Part shown: positions 33,801 through 49,185 of the stretch, one piece after another
How positions within the stretch are numbered: the stretch's first letter is position 1
How the letters are laid out: the number at the start of each line of letters is the position of its first letter
Assembly: GCA_032358165.1 (NCBI GenBank)
Contig: JAALGY010000051.1
Span: forward strand, 1,364,001 to 1,428,000
Source of the DNA: Diplosphaera chodatii
Lineage: Eukaryota > Chlorophyta > Trebouxiophyceae > Prasiolales > Stichococcaceae
Direction: 5' to 3'
Length of the DNA: 64,000 nucleotides
Program-made: the position numbers and the translations under genes
The notes under the pieces: model-generated
Told to the model about the DNA's origin: nothing
Databases searched by the model: none
The model's input: only the letters and a program-made list of their open reading frames with translations

Positions 33801-36800
33801 GTGACAGTGTCCAATGGCTGCAGGCTATGATCCCGTGCTCTGAGGCAGAGAAGGAAGCGCAGCCAGTCAGCATCCCAATGTCCACGGTGATAGACGCGCC
33901 AGTGGAGTGCCTCTGGGAGAAGATCGACGCCTGGAGCACCGACTGCACCTGGGTGCAGGGCTCGCAGGTGGGCTGTGGACCCCTGTTTGCTGCAAGGTTC
34001 CACATAGCCATCCTGCTGCACATGTGCAGCCTCGACAGCTGGAGGCATGATGGACTGCAGCCATGTTCATATAGCACACAACTCTGCTTACATTTGCGCA
34101 TGCGAGGCATTTCCATCAAAACCAACTATAGTCTGTATCATGTGCAGGGCATCACAGAGCTCACACCCTTCCTCCGCGTCCTGCACTTTAAGACGACCGA
34201 TGTGCCCGTGATCCGCCAGACCAAGCCGCTGCCAGATCCTGAGCAGCCCGCGAATGGCCACCGCCTCATCTACTACATGCTTGGCGGTGCGCTGCTGACT
34301 TCTTCTTGAGGCACTTGGCGTAAAAGTTGGCTTCTTCCTCCTAAAGCCTAAAGCCGCTGTCCACTAAGGTGCCTTCCGTCATCAGTGCCTGAGTGTTGTT
34401 GCTTGGCGGTTGCTCAGCTGCGATGCACACATGCGCAGGTGGGTTTATGGACACCATTGGCGAGGTGTACAGGGGCGACCTGACAATTGTGCCACTGCCC
34501 GCCGACCCATCAAAAACGCTCTTTACCTACACTGCCACAATAGTGGCAAAGGACCCTTCCCTGACCTCCAAGTTCTACGACACCATCAACAACGACTTCA
34601 TCAACAACCGCATACCGTGCGATCTCTACTGCTTGCATCGCCGCTGACATACATGCTGTTGCATACCCAGCTACTGCACGATTGCTGGGTGACACCTATA
34701 AACGGTTCATGCATACACAGCCTGCAACACATGCGTTGATGCTCTGTTGCATGAATACCATAAAACGAAGAGCAGGCCCTCACAGTGATCAATGCTGAAT
34801 CGTGTCCTTGGCATGCTGCAGGTTCCTGCAGAACTGGGGCCGCGGGGTGGCTGCCACTGGCAAGTGCAAGGCCGCGCACCCCCAAGTGAGCACCGCGTGA
34901 CGCGCACGACAGCCAGATCAGAATTCATACGGGGAAGCTGTAGGCCAGGATGGTTGAGGGTGGTATAGCACGATGCTGTTGGTTGACAGGCACATCAGCA
35001 GTACTGCAGTTGACTATTTATTGAGCCATGTTTGCAGCTTTGATACACAGCCCAGCCGCGGCTTGAGTCGATCGTGTCTCTGTAAGGCGAAACCTGTAAA
35101 ATGTTTTGAGCTGACCGAGTGAGGGGTCCTGGTGCATGCAGCGTTGACCCCGAGTACCTGCCATTGCAGAAGGAGCGGGCATGGAGATTCCTGTAACTAG
35201 CTGCTAGCTGACCTTGCAGGTGTCACCCACTCCATCCCCGGCTCCGGCGCAGACACCATCGACAGTCGATGCAGACTATTTCTACGTGATTGAGCTGCCT
35301 AAGGACGCCCCGGCGGCGTCAGACACCTCCTCGCTGCTGAAGTACCTCCTCAGCAAGCACCCAGCGTCCAGTGGTACGCTGCTGTTGATGCGGCCAGCAT
35401 TCTGTATGCCTGCAGGTTCCGCAGTGTGCTGCTTTGAACATTATGACTGCACTCGAGTCGACATGATGACTGTGTCCTCCCATGCTATGACTGCACCTTC
35501 AAAACTCCTTTGGATGCAGGCCCTGCACCTGAAGTTCTGTACGCCGCCAATGTTGGCCCCCGCAACTTCCCTGCCACCAAAGTGCCTGGCCCCAACATGA
35601 AGAAGGTGTGCACCTGGCTCAGCTTTAACGACAAACACATCGTCCATACTCAGTGCGGCTATGTTTGGCACGCCAGTGCATGTTGGTGCAGTATGTGCAG
35701 GCATGTATGATGTGCACGGTGTGCATGTTTGCAGGCCTGGAGTGTGACGCTGGTGGTGCGCTTCCCAGTCGGGTGCACTGTGCCACCAACAGCTGTTGGT
35801 GCTGGCGTGGCAGTGGACACCTACAGGGTGGAGGTTCGGCCCAGGCCGCTACCATCAGAGGCAATCGCCGCCACATGCCCTGACGGTCCCGACCTGGATC
35901 AGGTGAATGCCAGCTCACCCTGCAGGATATTCTGAACACACGCCTTTCCTCCTGTGCACCTGGACGCTCATCACCGTGGAGGCCAGAAAACTGTTTACGA
36001 GTTGGGACAGCCGACTTAGGTCACCACTGCTACCCTTGACATGCATGCTGGGCAACATTGCCATCTGAAAGCGCTTGTCTGATGGGTGCAGGCTATTGCA
36101 GCAGTCAAACCAGAAGTGGATGCGATGTTTGGCAACTTCAAGAAGTGGTATGCAATGCTGCAAGCTGACCCCAAGGACCCGAAGCTCCCCGTGAAACCCG
36201 ACGAAGCGGTGCGCGCTGGTTCTGTGCTCCTCCGGTGGACAGCGATCATGCCATCACAATCTATAGGCTGACTGCTTGTAGTCTAGGTGGCTTCAATGAT
36301 CCTACTGTCTGGTGGGCATTGTTTGTAGGCCTGGTGACTGACGAGCACTGCTGGCTGTGCAGATGAGCGGCATCAACCTGCTACAGTTCAAGTCGGGGGT
36401 CATCGGCCAGCCATGCTACCAGCGCTACCTGTTGGAGGCATACAAGCTCATCCATGGCTATGGGGGTGGCCTGTACTACTTTGCCGAGGTGCAGCACTGA
36501 GCCAGAATGCTGATGGACCCAGCTGAACTGCAGTGGTAACAAGGTTACACGGCGCGACGGCAGGGTGCTTGAGAGCGCCATGTGTCCATGGACGCCCATG
36601 CTAACAAGTGCAGATGCAATGCCCTACTGCAGGTTGCAAAGGAGGGTTCCGAGTCCTGGGATGAGATCGTCATCCCGCTTTGTGAGTATGGCTGCCATCG
36701 TGCTGTCGTTTTGTAAACCGGCTATTAAGTCGCTTGACAGACCAAGCTTGTACCGACAGTGCTAATCCGCTCTTGTTCCCCATCTGCAGACAACACCGGC

Positions 36801-37233
36801 ACCGTCTTCTTCGAGGTGTGCATGCCGCGTCATGCATGCTGTTGCCGACTGGCTTCTGCCTCAAAGTCCTGCTCATGATATGTCACTCTGTTATATACAC
36901 CCCACAGCATGCTGCTCGCTGTGGTCTGTTGACAAGTGCAGCGTTGTGGGTCAGACGCGTGAGCCTCAATGACACCCTCACCATGCAGGTTGTGTTCGAC
37001 CCCAAGTATTATGGCCTGCTTGGCCTGCGCGATGCCACGCTGACGGATCAGGCCAACATCGACGTCGTGGCAATCTCGGGATCGGTAATGCTCATTCCAT
37101 GAGCGGCCCAAAAAGTGAAGCGCAATATAGTGTGTGCGGTGCCTGCCATCGGCAGCAGGACCATCGAACTGCACGAAGTGTTTGGAGCCTTACCGTGGTT
37201 AGATCTGTTGAGCACACATGCAGAGTTCTATAG
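30846..37233 (+). CDS. Large membrane protein with barrel, SRPBCC and DUF1330-like domains
   Basis: Exons from the ATG at 30846 (MSCAETLQHTSEVLNRLWPP) join in phase throughout. A polytopic part (about 30846-32757) has about seven or eight helices, including VAPLFTAGNLFYLGILTYMAG, LLRNLITAYMFVTG, WLLLGVWSMLY, MMEILPLVSLLIGLV and WVVIALLCSCATIL. A G/A/P-rich linker follows. Next is an ABM-like alpha-beta barrel (TTIVAKPGMGEKMRDMVATM ... LYYEEAWGGDDDL). Then comes an SRPBCC/START-like domain (PMSTVIDAPVECLWEKIDAW ... FYDTINNDFINNRIPFLQNW). A P-rich linker leads to a C-terminal barrel (INLLQFKSG ... GGGLYYFAEV ... WDEIVIPLYN ... VFDPKYYGLLGLRDATL) resembling DUF1330. Junctions ME|VAPG (32757/32889), PHA|ASNES and HPQ|VSPTP all keep phase. 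I infer one gene, but two or three adjacent genes cannot be excluded. The stop is 37231-37233 if the last exon is used, or about 37100 if not. SRPBCC folds bind hydrophobic ligands. No reaction can be assigned. Confidence 0.55.
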
Positions 37234-37482
37234 CAGAGGGTACCTCACCCAGCTTGGGGTTGAATGAAAGTCTGGGCCAGCCTGCTCGTCCTTTCACTCT
37301 GGCATCATGCTGATGATACCTCGCCAGACTGATGCAGCGTCTTGTCACCTTTCCTTTACTTGGGGCAAACTGCATACCGTTGACAACAAAATTTGGCCAC
37401 CGCTCGGATTGGAGGTTGTGTGCCGTGTCCCTAAGAGCTTTACAATCGCACAATGTAAACTGGCTGAACTGTGTGCCGGACG

Positions 37483-40605
<3,123 letters not shown>

Positions 40606-41421
40606 TGCGTGGTCCGCGGCGCCAAACTGCCGCTGATGTACCCTCACTCTATCACAGGCGTGAGCACTTGCATCACCAACATCCTTCTGGTACTACATGG
40701 TCGCCAATCGACCAACGGCTGCTTGCACGCGGTCCGTAAGCGATAAACATACAGTCACGGGTAGGATGATGCAGGGATTGCTGCCACTGACTGGCGTCGC
40801 AGATCCTTCGCTGGGCTGTAGCACCACTCACGTGGGAGCACTGCAAAGAAAGGGCGCCTGATGTTGCATCCGCTGCGCAATCGAGGGCGATTTGGGGGCA
40901 TATATGGGTGGGTACTTGGGTGGAGTGCGGCATGGTGGCAGAAGCGGTGGTTGGAAGTCACATTGACCTTGGGAATTACACGCCCTGTATGACCTGGCAT
41001 ATGATGCTCCCCACACATGACGGCATAGCGCACAACCTTCAAGTACCACGCATCGAGACAGCAGCAAGTCATCTTCATTGTTCGGCAGGCAGGCTCCGGA
41101 CGGCGTGCCCGCAACTCCCCAAGTTCCACGGTTGTCAGCACAAGTACCGTTCACACCTGCACCAATGTAATAATGTCTCGCATGGACTATACCATCAGCA
41201 AGGCATGCAGCTCGTTTGCACATGTGCAGCAGCGCACATCTCTGACCTTGAGCATCCTGCTCCGGCAGTGATTGGCTTGTAGAGATTATCGTGGCACCGT
41301 GGCCGTACTACATCAGCGCATCAGCACCTGCCACGATCGCAAAACTGTCTTCAACACCATCAACCGTCGCCATTTGTGTCATGTGCACCTGACCAGTACA
41401 CACTGTGGCTTTGCGGTTTCA
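40606..41421. other. Intergenic stretch upstream of CDKD
   Basis: About 800 bases between the CDKD start and the stop of the next minus-strand gene. It should hold the CDKD promoter and 5' UTR. Minus-strand frames at 40755-41223 are open but not protein-like. I see no RNA gene. Confidence 0.4.
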
Positions 41422-42139
41422 TCATGACCACAGGCTCACCAGAAGCTGTGGGAAGCAGGTCAGAACGTACGCCGCATCAATGACGCAGACCAGCAACCCT
41501 GCCATGATCCCGGCACGCCCCGAAAAACAACTGTAATTCGCGTATGCCAGAAACCCTCCAATAGACCATTGCAGCAGGCGCCGGGGGCCAATGGCATCAA
41601 GCTGCGCAGCAAGGCGTAGGTTTCTGAGACAAGTCTCACTTCATGTGCCTCTGTCGAGACAGAGTCGGACGTGCTTCTTGCATGGTGTCAGCGCCCGACG
41701 CCAAGGAAGGCGTGTCCGCACCCAGTCCGGCGGCGGAGGCGCTCGCTCAGGGCGAGGCGCGCTCGTGAGCGTGCAGTGCACCACGCACGGCTGCGGCGGC
41801 AGCGGCTGGTCGCCAGTCAGCTCTGTGCCGCCATGTATGAGGCGCACCCGCTGCTCATCTGCAACATGGCGCTGCCGCCGCACCTGCGTCAGCGCGTTGT
41901 TCAGTCTTCTGACTAGGTGGTGCTTCTGTACCTTTGCGTGTAGCAGCAACGTGGCTCGCCCCTGGAAGGCGGTCAAATGCACCATGCGGAATGCATCATG
42001 CCGCAGGCAACAGGCGTGCACTTCTGACCTCCTCAATCAATGCGGCAGCTGTTGCACGCTCGCCCAGCCTTAATATCAGATCAGGAGCATCTGACACGAA
42101 CTTGACCGTCACGCAGGGCTCTGCTGCTCCGGACGACAT
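41422..42139 (-). CDS. Ubiquitin-like domain membrane protein (TMUB/DSC-like)
   Basis: Exon 1 begins at the ATG at 42139 (MSSGAAEPCVTVKFVSDAPDLIL...). Exon 2 gives KHHLVRRLNNALTQVRRQRHV, then EQRVRLIHGGTELTGDQPL and CVVHCTLTSAP. The two together form a beta-grasp ubiquitin-like fold (VTVKF...L..RL......RVRLIHGGTEL.....L......VHCTL). A later exon supplies hydrophobic helices (LLQWSIGGFLAYANY and IMAGLLVCVIDAAYVLTCF) and the protein ends LLVSLWS. Proteins with an N-terminal ubiquitin fold and C-terminal anchor occur in ER or Golgi ubiquitin-ligase complexes (TMUB, DSC subunits). That role here is inference. The junction between exon 2 and the membrane exon is not fixed. Confidence 0.65.
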
Positions 42140-42423
42140 GGCGAGTCAGGGTGTCTTAGTGCTGGCTCGAGTGTTTCCATGGACGCTTTCAGCGTGCTGC
42201 CATCTCGCACCACACCAAGGATCTTTTCACACGGGCGGGAGGATGTGTACTGACCATTGATTAGTTGAAAAAGTTGAAAGTGCGATTATGAATCGCTACT
42301 GAGATATGCAATGCACCTGGCAACGGCGTATGCACTACAGGGCAGTGCAGCATGTTTCCCGGAAGCAACACTACTGTTGGATGCATGCAGTGCTCCCAAC
42401 GCGAACGTTGCTGTAGAGGTGTC

Positions 42424-45400
42424 TCATAGTACAGCCAACTGCTCCGCCTGCATCTCAAGCTGCTGTCCTCCCACTTCAGCAGTCCAGCGGCACTGTGCAT
42501 GTGCATCTGCGTATGACAGCACAAAGAAGTTGTTGCTCACATGTGTCCCTTAGTTCATGCAGGAGCATGGCCAGTAACACAGGTGGCGCGTCCTGATCAA
42601 AAATTGACTGCTTGGAAGGCCACATACCAGGGACGCCATGCAGCTGCAGGTCTGATGCCGCTAGACTGAGGCGGACAAGCCTGGTCTGCCGTGGCTGCAG
42701 GCTGACGCGTTTGTACCCCTTGAGCGACTTGAAAGGGAGGGTGGCGGGGTCCCTATTGGCTGTTGGGCAGCTGTGCGGCTTCACAAAGAGCATGACGACT
42801 TCATCGCCAGGGATGCCGCCTGTGCATGCAGCCCCAGTGGACAGCTGGGTACACAGGCAGCAACTGATGTTGCAAGGCTTTCATCGGTGGACCAGCGACT
42901 CGCACGACAGATCTTGACTTGCCTGTGTTGCGCACACGCACAGATACTGTGTGCTGGAATGCGCCATCGACAGATGCGCTGCGCATGCTCCGCAAGTTGC
43001 TGTATTCAAATGTCGTGTACGACAGACCATAGCCAAAGGGGTATAGCACCGGCACCTGCAGGTGGCGGTATGTCCGACCTGCAGGCCGACAACCGCTGAT
43101 ATGAGCCCATTGCATGACCATTATTCTCCTTTCGTTTGCGATTGCAACGTACAAGGTCCTGTCGTCAGGCTGGAATGCTGGGGGCAGTCCTCACCTGGCC
43201 AGGCGGTGATGCGCATGTCAGTCATCTCGATCTGCTGTGTGTAGTTGTCGAACACAAAGGACACTGGCAGCCGGCCCGAGGGGGATGCGTCTCCAAAGAG
43301 GAGGTTGGCGATGCCTGCAGCGCCCTGTGAAACGACACATGCGTCAGCGTACACACACAGCATTCAGGCATAGCTGCATCGTGTCTGCTGCACGGACTGG
43401 TGCACCAGCTGAGCATGTGCAGCCGAGCGCCTATCTGGTGCGATTGCCACCATCGCATCCGGCAGCACACCTGACCAGGGTACCAGGACGTCAGGATGGC
43501 GCCGACTCGATCAGACTGCTGCAGCCACGACACGTCCAGCGGGCCGCCGTGGATCAGCAGCACGACGATGTGCGCTTCCGTGTACTTGGCCACCGCCTGC
43601 AGCACAACCCACACCCCGGTGCAAGTTTGACTCTGGATCAGATTTTGGCTGCATACACTACGTCCAGCTGCACTCGATGCCCAGTGGCATCCTGAGGCAG
43701 CAGGTGTTGCTCGGACTGCACCTTGACCAGGTCCTCCTGGGCGCCCGGCAGCCGCAGGTCCGCGCGGTCCAGCATCTCCGCCTGCCCGGGAGGCACCACA
43801 GCGCATCAAGGTCGGTGGCGGACCATGCATTCAGGGGCACGCCCTTTGCCCGGCACGGCTGCAGCCCGACACCCAGCTGCGCACTGTGCCCGGAGCATAC
43901 CCTCGCCTGCTGGCTCCACTGCACAGGAACAGCATGCTCCCGTCCTGCAGTGGCCGGCCGCAGCAGGGGTACGGTCGCACCTCCTGGATGGGGCTCCACA
44001 TGGAGAACCGGCCTTTGGGGTCGTTGGCCGAGTGCCCATTGATCGAGGAGGTGCCGAGGCACAGCACGCACACATCTGCCCTGCTGCAGTGGCCTGCAAG
44101 AGTAGGAGGGTGGCCACAGTCATCAGGTACATGCTGCATGCAGCACAGTTCCTGTCCACAGCGCCATGCGATTGATGTTGTTGCGGCATCGAAGAATTAC
44201 GGCACCTATTGTTTCGTCCACACTTGCAAACCAGCCATCGATGCGAGCACCCCAGCGGTGCGTTACCAGGTCCGTGCCCTTCCCACCATCGACCTTGTCC
44301 TGTGCAGACCCGAGGGACCCCATCAGCAGCTTCCAGCTTGTGGGCATATGAAAACCCTCAGCAGGACTGGGTCACGTTGCATCTGTAGGCACACCATGCG
44401 CACCTTGATGGCTGTGAATGGCGTGGTGACCCTGCCGGCTGGTATGCCATAGTAGTTGCCCAGCAGGTACTCGGTGGTGTGCGCCTGCAGTTTTCCGGTG
44501 ATTGACGGACCACGTTTGCATTTGGGGTAACTCTGTCCATACCGCAGGCTTCTGCAGTCAGCAGCTGCTGCTGCTGCGCTGTTTCCTGTCATGCACATCT
44601 TGCCCGGCCGGCACACCCAGGTGCAGCCGCACCATGGGTCCTGCAACAACGATGCGCTGCTTGCTGGCCTTGTCAAGCGGCAGCATGCGGGTCCTGCTGC
44701 CACTTGCGATATTCTTCAGCAGTACCGACCCTGCAGCAACACGCAGCCAAATCGACTGCGGAGCCAGACATTGTCGGACGGACCTCTTGACAGCCCACAA
44801 ACCAGGCAGGCTGGGGCCCATGCACGCCGGGCAAAGGGCTGCAGGGACGCACCCTTCTCCACCGCTTCGATGGCTGCGGCCTTGTGCTCCGCCGAGCCAA
44901 TGACTTCGGGGCTGATTGAAGAAAAAGGCACGCTGCTGGGCAGCTGGAACATGCCCAGCCTGTAGCGCGCCGTCAGCACACGGCGCGCAGCCTACTCATG
45001 AAAGGTGCAGTCAGGTTGCTTGATACACAGTCGCTGAGTCCAAGGAGCAAGGAGTGCTGAGAAAGAGTGTGCATCTGCCATGAGAATACGCAGTCCCGCC
45101 CACCTGTGTGATGTCCGGTTCAGGTACCAGGCCAGCAGCATGCGCCGCTTCCAGATATGAGTAGTCTGTTCGTCAAGCGTCACAGGTTGTCAGGAACGGC
45201 AACTACGGTGCTGCAGCTGGACAGGGGCGCCATGCTCAGTGTGCCAATTCGATGTCGCTTACCTACACAGCTCATGTCTGTGCCAGCAGCCAGCGTCGCG
45301 GCAGCAGCGCCTGCATTGTCCCTACAGACAGCACCCTGGCGGTGAGGGAGAGTTCCCGACTGAGGTGATTACGATGACTGGATGCAACACGTTTGCATGC

Positions 45401-47565
45401 AGACGCACTTCCTGTAGTTATGGCCCCAAGCTGCGGCCTCTACAGCCCCGCAGTCGCTGACAACAAAGCCGTCAAAGCCCCACTGCTGCCGCAAGGTGGC
45501 GTTCAGCAGCTGTGCGTCCGCGCATGCCGGGATGCCATTCACCTGTGCGGGAATCACAGAAAGGACGGTATGTTGACGTTGACGGCATCACAGCAGCACA
45601 GAAGCCCACACAAGCATGCAGGACGCTGCAGCACGCACTGCGTTGTAACTGCACATGATGGATGACACGCCGCCACCACGGACGCACGCCTCAAAGGCGG
45701 GCAGGTAAGTCTCCGCAGCATCCCTGTGAAAGGCGTTGAGACCGGGTTGCAACTGCTCCTATGAGGCTGGCAGCAGACCACCCCGCATGGCACATGGTAC
45801 AATGTGTGCGTCCGTACATGTCTGAAACTTCAGCATTGAAGCGGAAGCGAGTCGTTCCCGCCGCCTGCTCTAGGCTGTAGGCAGCAAAATGCTTGCAGGT
45901 GGCCCCAACCTGCAAGTGCGTACCATCGCATGGTTGTTGTCAACGATATGCCACAGCAAGATGTCCAGACTGCCTGTCAGCAAAGGGCCGACCTTGTAGA
46001 ACTTATGGCTGCCAGACTGCAGCCCTTGCACAAAATGCGTTGCCATTGTTCCTGTGAGGTGTGGGTCCTCGCCATAGGTCTCCTGCACACGGCCCCAGCG
46101 TGCGTCTCTGCAAGACAGCAACCCCAGCGCTTAGAAGCAACAGCGTAGAAGCCGCTGCATGACGATGCTTGCTTGGGGGTACATCACAAAACACATGACT
46201 TCACCTTGCGATATTGATGTTTGGGTCAAAACAATTCAGCATGCGGCTGCGATTAGTGCGCTGCAGCTCGACATTATTCTTGGCACGCATTTCGGTGGCA
46301 ATCTGCAGCACAGCAGGACGTGAGCAGGCAATCGACGTCAAAGTACGTTTGTGTGCATCCATGGCGTCAATCGGTGACATCGGCAGGCATTCAGCATCAA
46401 TGGCACCACACCCACCTGGCCGCCAATGCGATGCACAAGTGCCTGGTCCCAGGTTGCCGCCAGGCCCAGCGGTGAGGGGTAGATGGTGCCTCCCTCCGCA
46501 TGATTGTGCTCTTGGACTCCGTGAAGGCACTCTGCAATCAGTGCACCAGTGCTCCACAGCTGTGAGAGGGGAACGGTGAGTTGCGGACTGACTGCTTCCT
46601 ACTTCCAGCCTCTCCACGCCCTACAGTGCTGGCCGAGGCTGCAGACTATCAAGCGGATCAGGCCTTGCACATTCTGCAGCCTACTCACGCCGCTCTCTGT
46701 GTGGTTGTCCGTCAGGTACATCTGCACGTTCTGCTGTGAGTGCTAAGCTGCAGAGAACTGTGCTTGCCACCTCACTCATCCCATTCTGCTAAACACTCTG
46801 AACGGGGTGCTGCAGCTGCAAACTTGACGTCGTCTTCTGATGTAGTATACACAACACACAGCAGTCATGTCGATGTCCACTCGAGTAGTGAGCAGGAGGA
46901 ACGTGTTTTTGGGAGTGTCAGCCGCGCTGGCGCTGGGCGCGATTCCATTTGCATTCAAGAACGTGCGGCAAAGAGAAAATCAGGTGGCAGCCATGCGCGA
47001 TGCGGCGTATGACGCCAAGGACGCGGCACGAGATTCTAGGCTCAGCATCAGGCGTGACAGGCCCAGCTGACTGCCAGCAGGTGTGGCATGGCCGATGTGG
47101 TGCATGCTGCTTGCAACGTTGCCCCTGCCGATCAGCCCGGGCGCATCTCGGAACGCTACACGTGGTGACCGGGTCCCTCCTGTGCTGTAGACATACTGAG
47201 CGGCTCAAGCGAATGCAATGGACATCGCACCTGCCCAAAAGTTGAAGGCGCTGATGCCGAGGTGGTCAATGGCGGGGGCATCTGAAGACAGTTGGGAAAT
47301 CTTCTCTTTGAGCGTCATTCTGCCCAGCAGCTGATCCACTGTCTCCTGCTCCCCGCTGGATGCTGCATTGAAGTGGCGTATTGCAAATGAGAGGCGCTGT
47401 GATGCCACTGGCGCCCACATCACAGGGAATGTGATGTCCTGACATCGTCGTTGTCACACTCATCCACAGTGTTCAGCACACAGTCTGACCTGCTTCCCGC
47501 AAGTGCCATGAAAGCAGCACGAGGATGGCGACAGCATGTGTTGCAACCGCAACTTTTTGCGCCAT
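42424..47565 (-). CDS. GH3 beta-xylosidase / alpha-arabinofuranosidase-like
   Basis: Signal peptide from the ATG at 47565 ([15 protein letters not shown]). Then [102 protein letters not shown] and [22 protein letters not shown]. Next comes [12 protein letters not shown] with the catalytic nucleophile Asp. The C-domain has [43 protein letters not shown] and [20 protein letters not shown]. The FnIII end has [39 protein letters not shown] and [13 protein letters not shown], stopping at 42424. It is plant BXL-like, so it likely acts on xylan or arabinan side chains outside the cell. Near 47385 the frame changes between APLICNTPL and [12 protein letters not shown] (see findings). One intron (about 46540-47215) hosts an opposite-strand ORF. 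Confidence 0.88.
46867..47070 (+). CDS. Possible small single-pass membrane protein nested in the GH3 intron
   Basis: A 67-codon uninterrupted ATG frame on the strand opposite GH3, lying wholly within a GH3 intron. It reads [20 protein letters not shown], one membrane helix ([18 protein letters not shown]), then a charged tail ([18 protein letters not shown], then [16 protein letters not shown]). The N-terminal RxxxRRN before a helix suggests a mitochondrial or plastid inner-membrane peptide. Composition and codon use look coding. No family is recognised, so expression evidence is the deciding test. Confidence 0.48.
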   Translation: MSMSTRVVSRRNVFLGVSAALALGAIPFAFKNVRQRENQVAAMRDAAYDAKDAARDSRLSIRRDRPS

Positions 47566-48080
47566 CTCACAGCTTACTGTAACAAACTATCCGCTGCGGC
47601 CCGTTGCTGTCCACTGCGCTTAAGCATTGCTGCGAAAGCCAGTCATGTCATAGCATCGAAAAACCTTTGGAGTCGCAGGTGAACAGACGTTCCGAAAGGC
47701 ATCAGGCAAGTAGGATGATCGTGAAGTAAGCACCGTCAAGCGTCAACACGATAGACGATCGTGCAGGCTAGGATGCTGTTTTGAGGCATGGCATTCAGCA
47801 GACTGATTTGCCAGTTCGGCATTCCCATGGTCCCATCTGCTTTGCATGCTGAGCTGGCAAACCTCTGCCGGGTGATCTGTGCTGCTGCACGATGGCCTGA
47901 GTTTGATTTTGCAATTATCCAGCTGACATCATCATGTAGAGGACTGCTCAAGTGCTGCCTTGTCCCGATGCCGCCCTGCCTAAGCGCACATGTTGGTTGT
48001 GCTGCCGCCGCCGCCCCGCTTGGAGCATACAGCCGAGCGGATCCCTTAGACCACAGTGCTGCACATGTGGCCAGACACTC
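47566..48080. promoter_or_regulatory. Divergent intergenic region, GH3 and FHA genes
   Basis: 515 bases. It may include upstream coding sequence or a transit-peptide exon of the FHA gene, since the FHA frame is open back to about 47950 without an ATG. Nothing else is recognised. Confidence 0.35.
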
Positions 48081-49185
48081 ATGCCTGGGAAGCTTCAGTC
48101 CACGAACGCAAGGGTATGGCGGATCCCTAGGTCGTCATGTGTGCAGGCTGCAGCACTTGGGCACATTGCAGCGGCGACGGACACGCGCCCCCGCCGTCAG
48201 CAGCGCAGGCATCGCATTGCAGCACCCAGACGGACGGACAGTCCCTATGGACAAGGTGATACTCGTTTCGACGCCAACTTGCCTATGATGTCAGGTGACG
48301 TTGCTCAAGCTCCGAGTGGTTGCGATCCGCAGGACGTGTTCACGATCGGGAGCAGCAGAGAGTCCGACCTGCATGTGGCATCGGACAATGGTGAGTCCTC
48401 AGCCCGGTGTTGCACTACCGCAGTGTCAATGGCGTGGTCCCTCCCGTGCACCTGTGACATGCACATGCATGGTGAGCGTCACACCGCCTGCTTGCAGTGC
48501 AGCCGCAGCATGCGCAGCTGGAGCGTAAAGGGGGCCGCCTCTATTGCGTCGCGCTGGCTGGGGATGCTGACGAACTGCTGAGTGACACTTACACCTGGCT
48601 GGACGGCAGCCAGCTGCGGTCAGCTTGAAGACACGCTGGCACATGCATGCTGGATGAAAGTGTGCACTATCTGATGTGTCATGAGATAGTGCCTAAACAA
48701 GGCGGTGCGGTCTTCATCGGACCAACCATGCGTGCAGGCACGGCATCGCATACCTTGTGGCCCCCGGAGCGCAGCTGGCTTTTGGTAAGGCTTTATTGCT
48801 CGGCTGAGGCGACAGCATGCCATGACAACCTGCAGCATCCGTGAAGTGCAAGGAACCAGGCAACACTTCAGGTGCCCGGCAGCAATCTGTGAGCTCGGCT
48901 TCCTCTGATCCTTGTTTCGAGGCCTCGGTCATGTTCTGCAGGGGGAGAGGACCAGCAATACACATTGCAGTTTGAAGAGAAGGGCAGTGCCAACCCTATG
49001 ATGGAGATGCTTATGAAGGTACTTGCTGACATGTTGGCGTTGTAGCTGACCCAAACCCGGATATGACATGTCATCTGCTGGCCGCGTCATCAGCGAACAC
49101 TCGCAAATTCCTTGCCATCTGCACACAGGGCATGGCAAGCCAAGGTTCAGACGAAGTGCGCAAGCAGATGGAAAACTTGCAATGA
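48081..49185 (+). CDS. FHA-domain protein, probably plastid
   Basis: From the in-frame ATG at 48081 an R/A/T-rich stretch resembles a transit peptide. The FHA fold follows: DVFTIGSSRESDLHVASDN, VQPQHAQLERKGGRLYCVAL, LLSDTYTWLDGSQLR, GIAYLVAPGAQLAFG, and EDQQYTLQFEEKGS. The C-terminal helix is NPMMEMLMKGMASQGSDEVRKQ, ending at the TGA at 49183-49185. Exon joins keep phase. The overall layout recalls small plastid FHA proteins of plants. The usual G-R and S-x-x-H phosphothreonine contacts are partly replaced (IGSS, QPQH; see findings). The true start may lie upstream in another exon. Confidence 0.72.
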
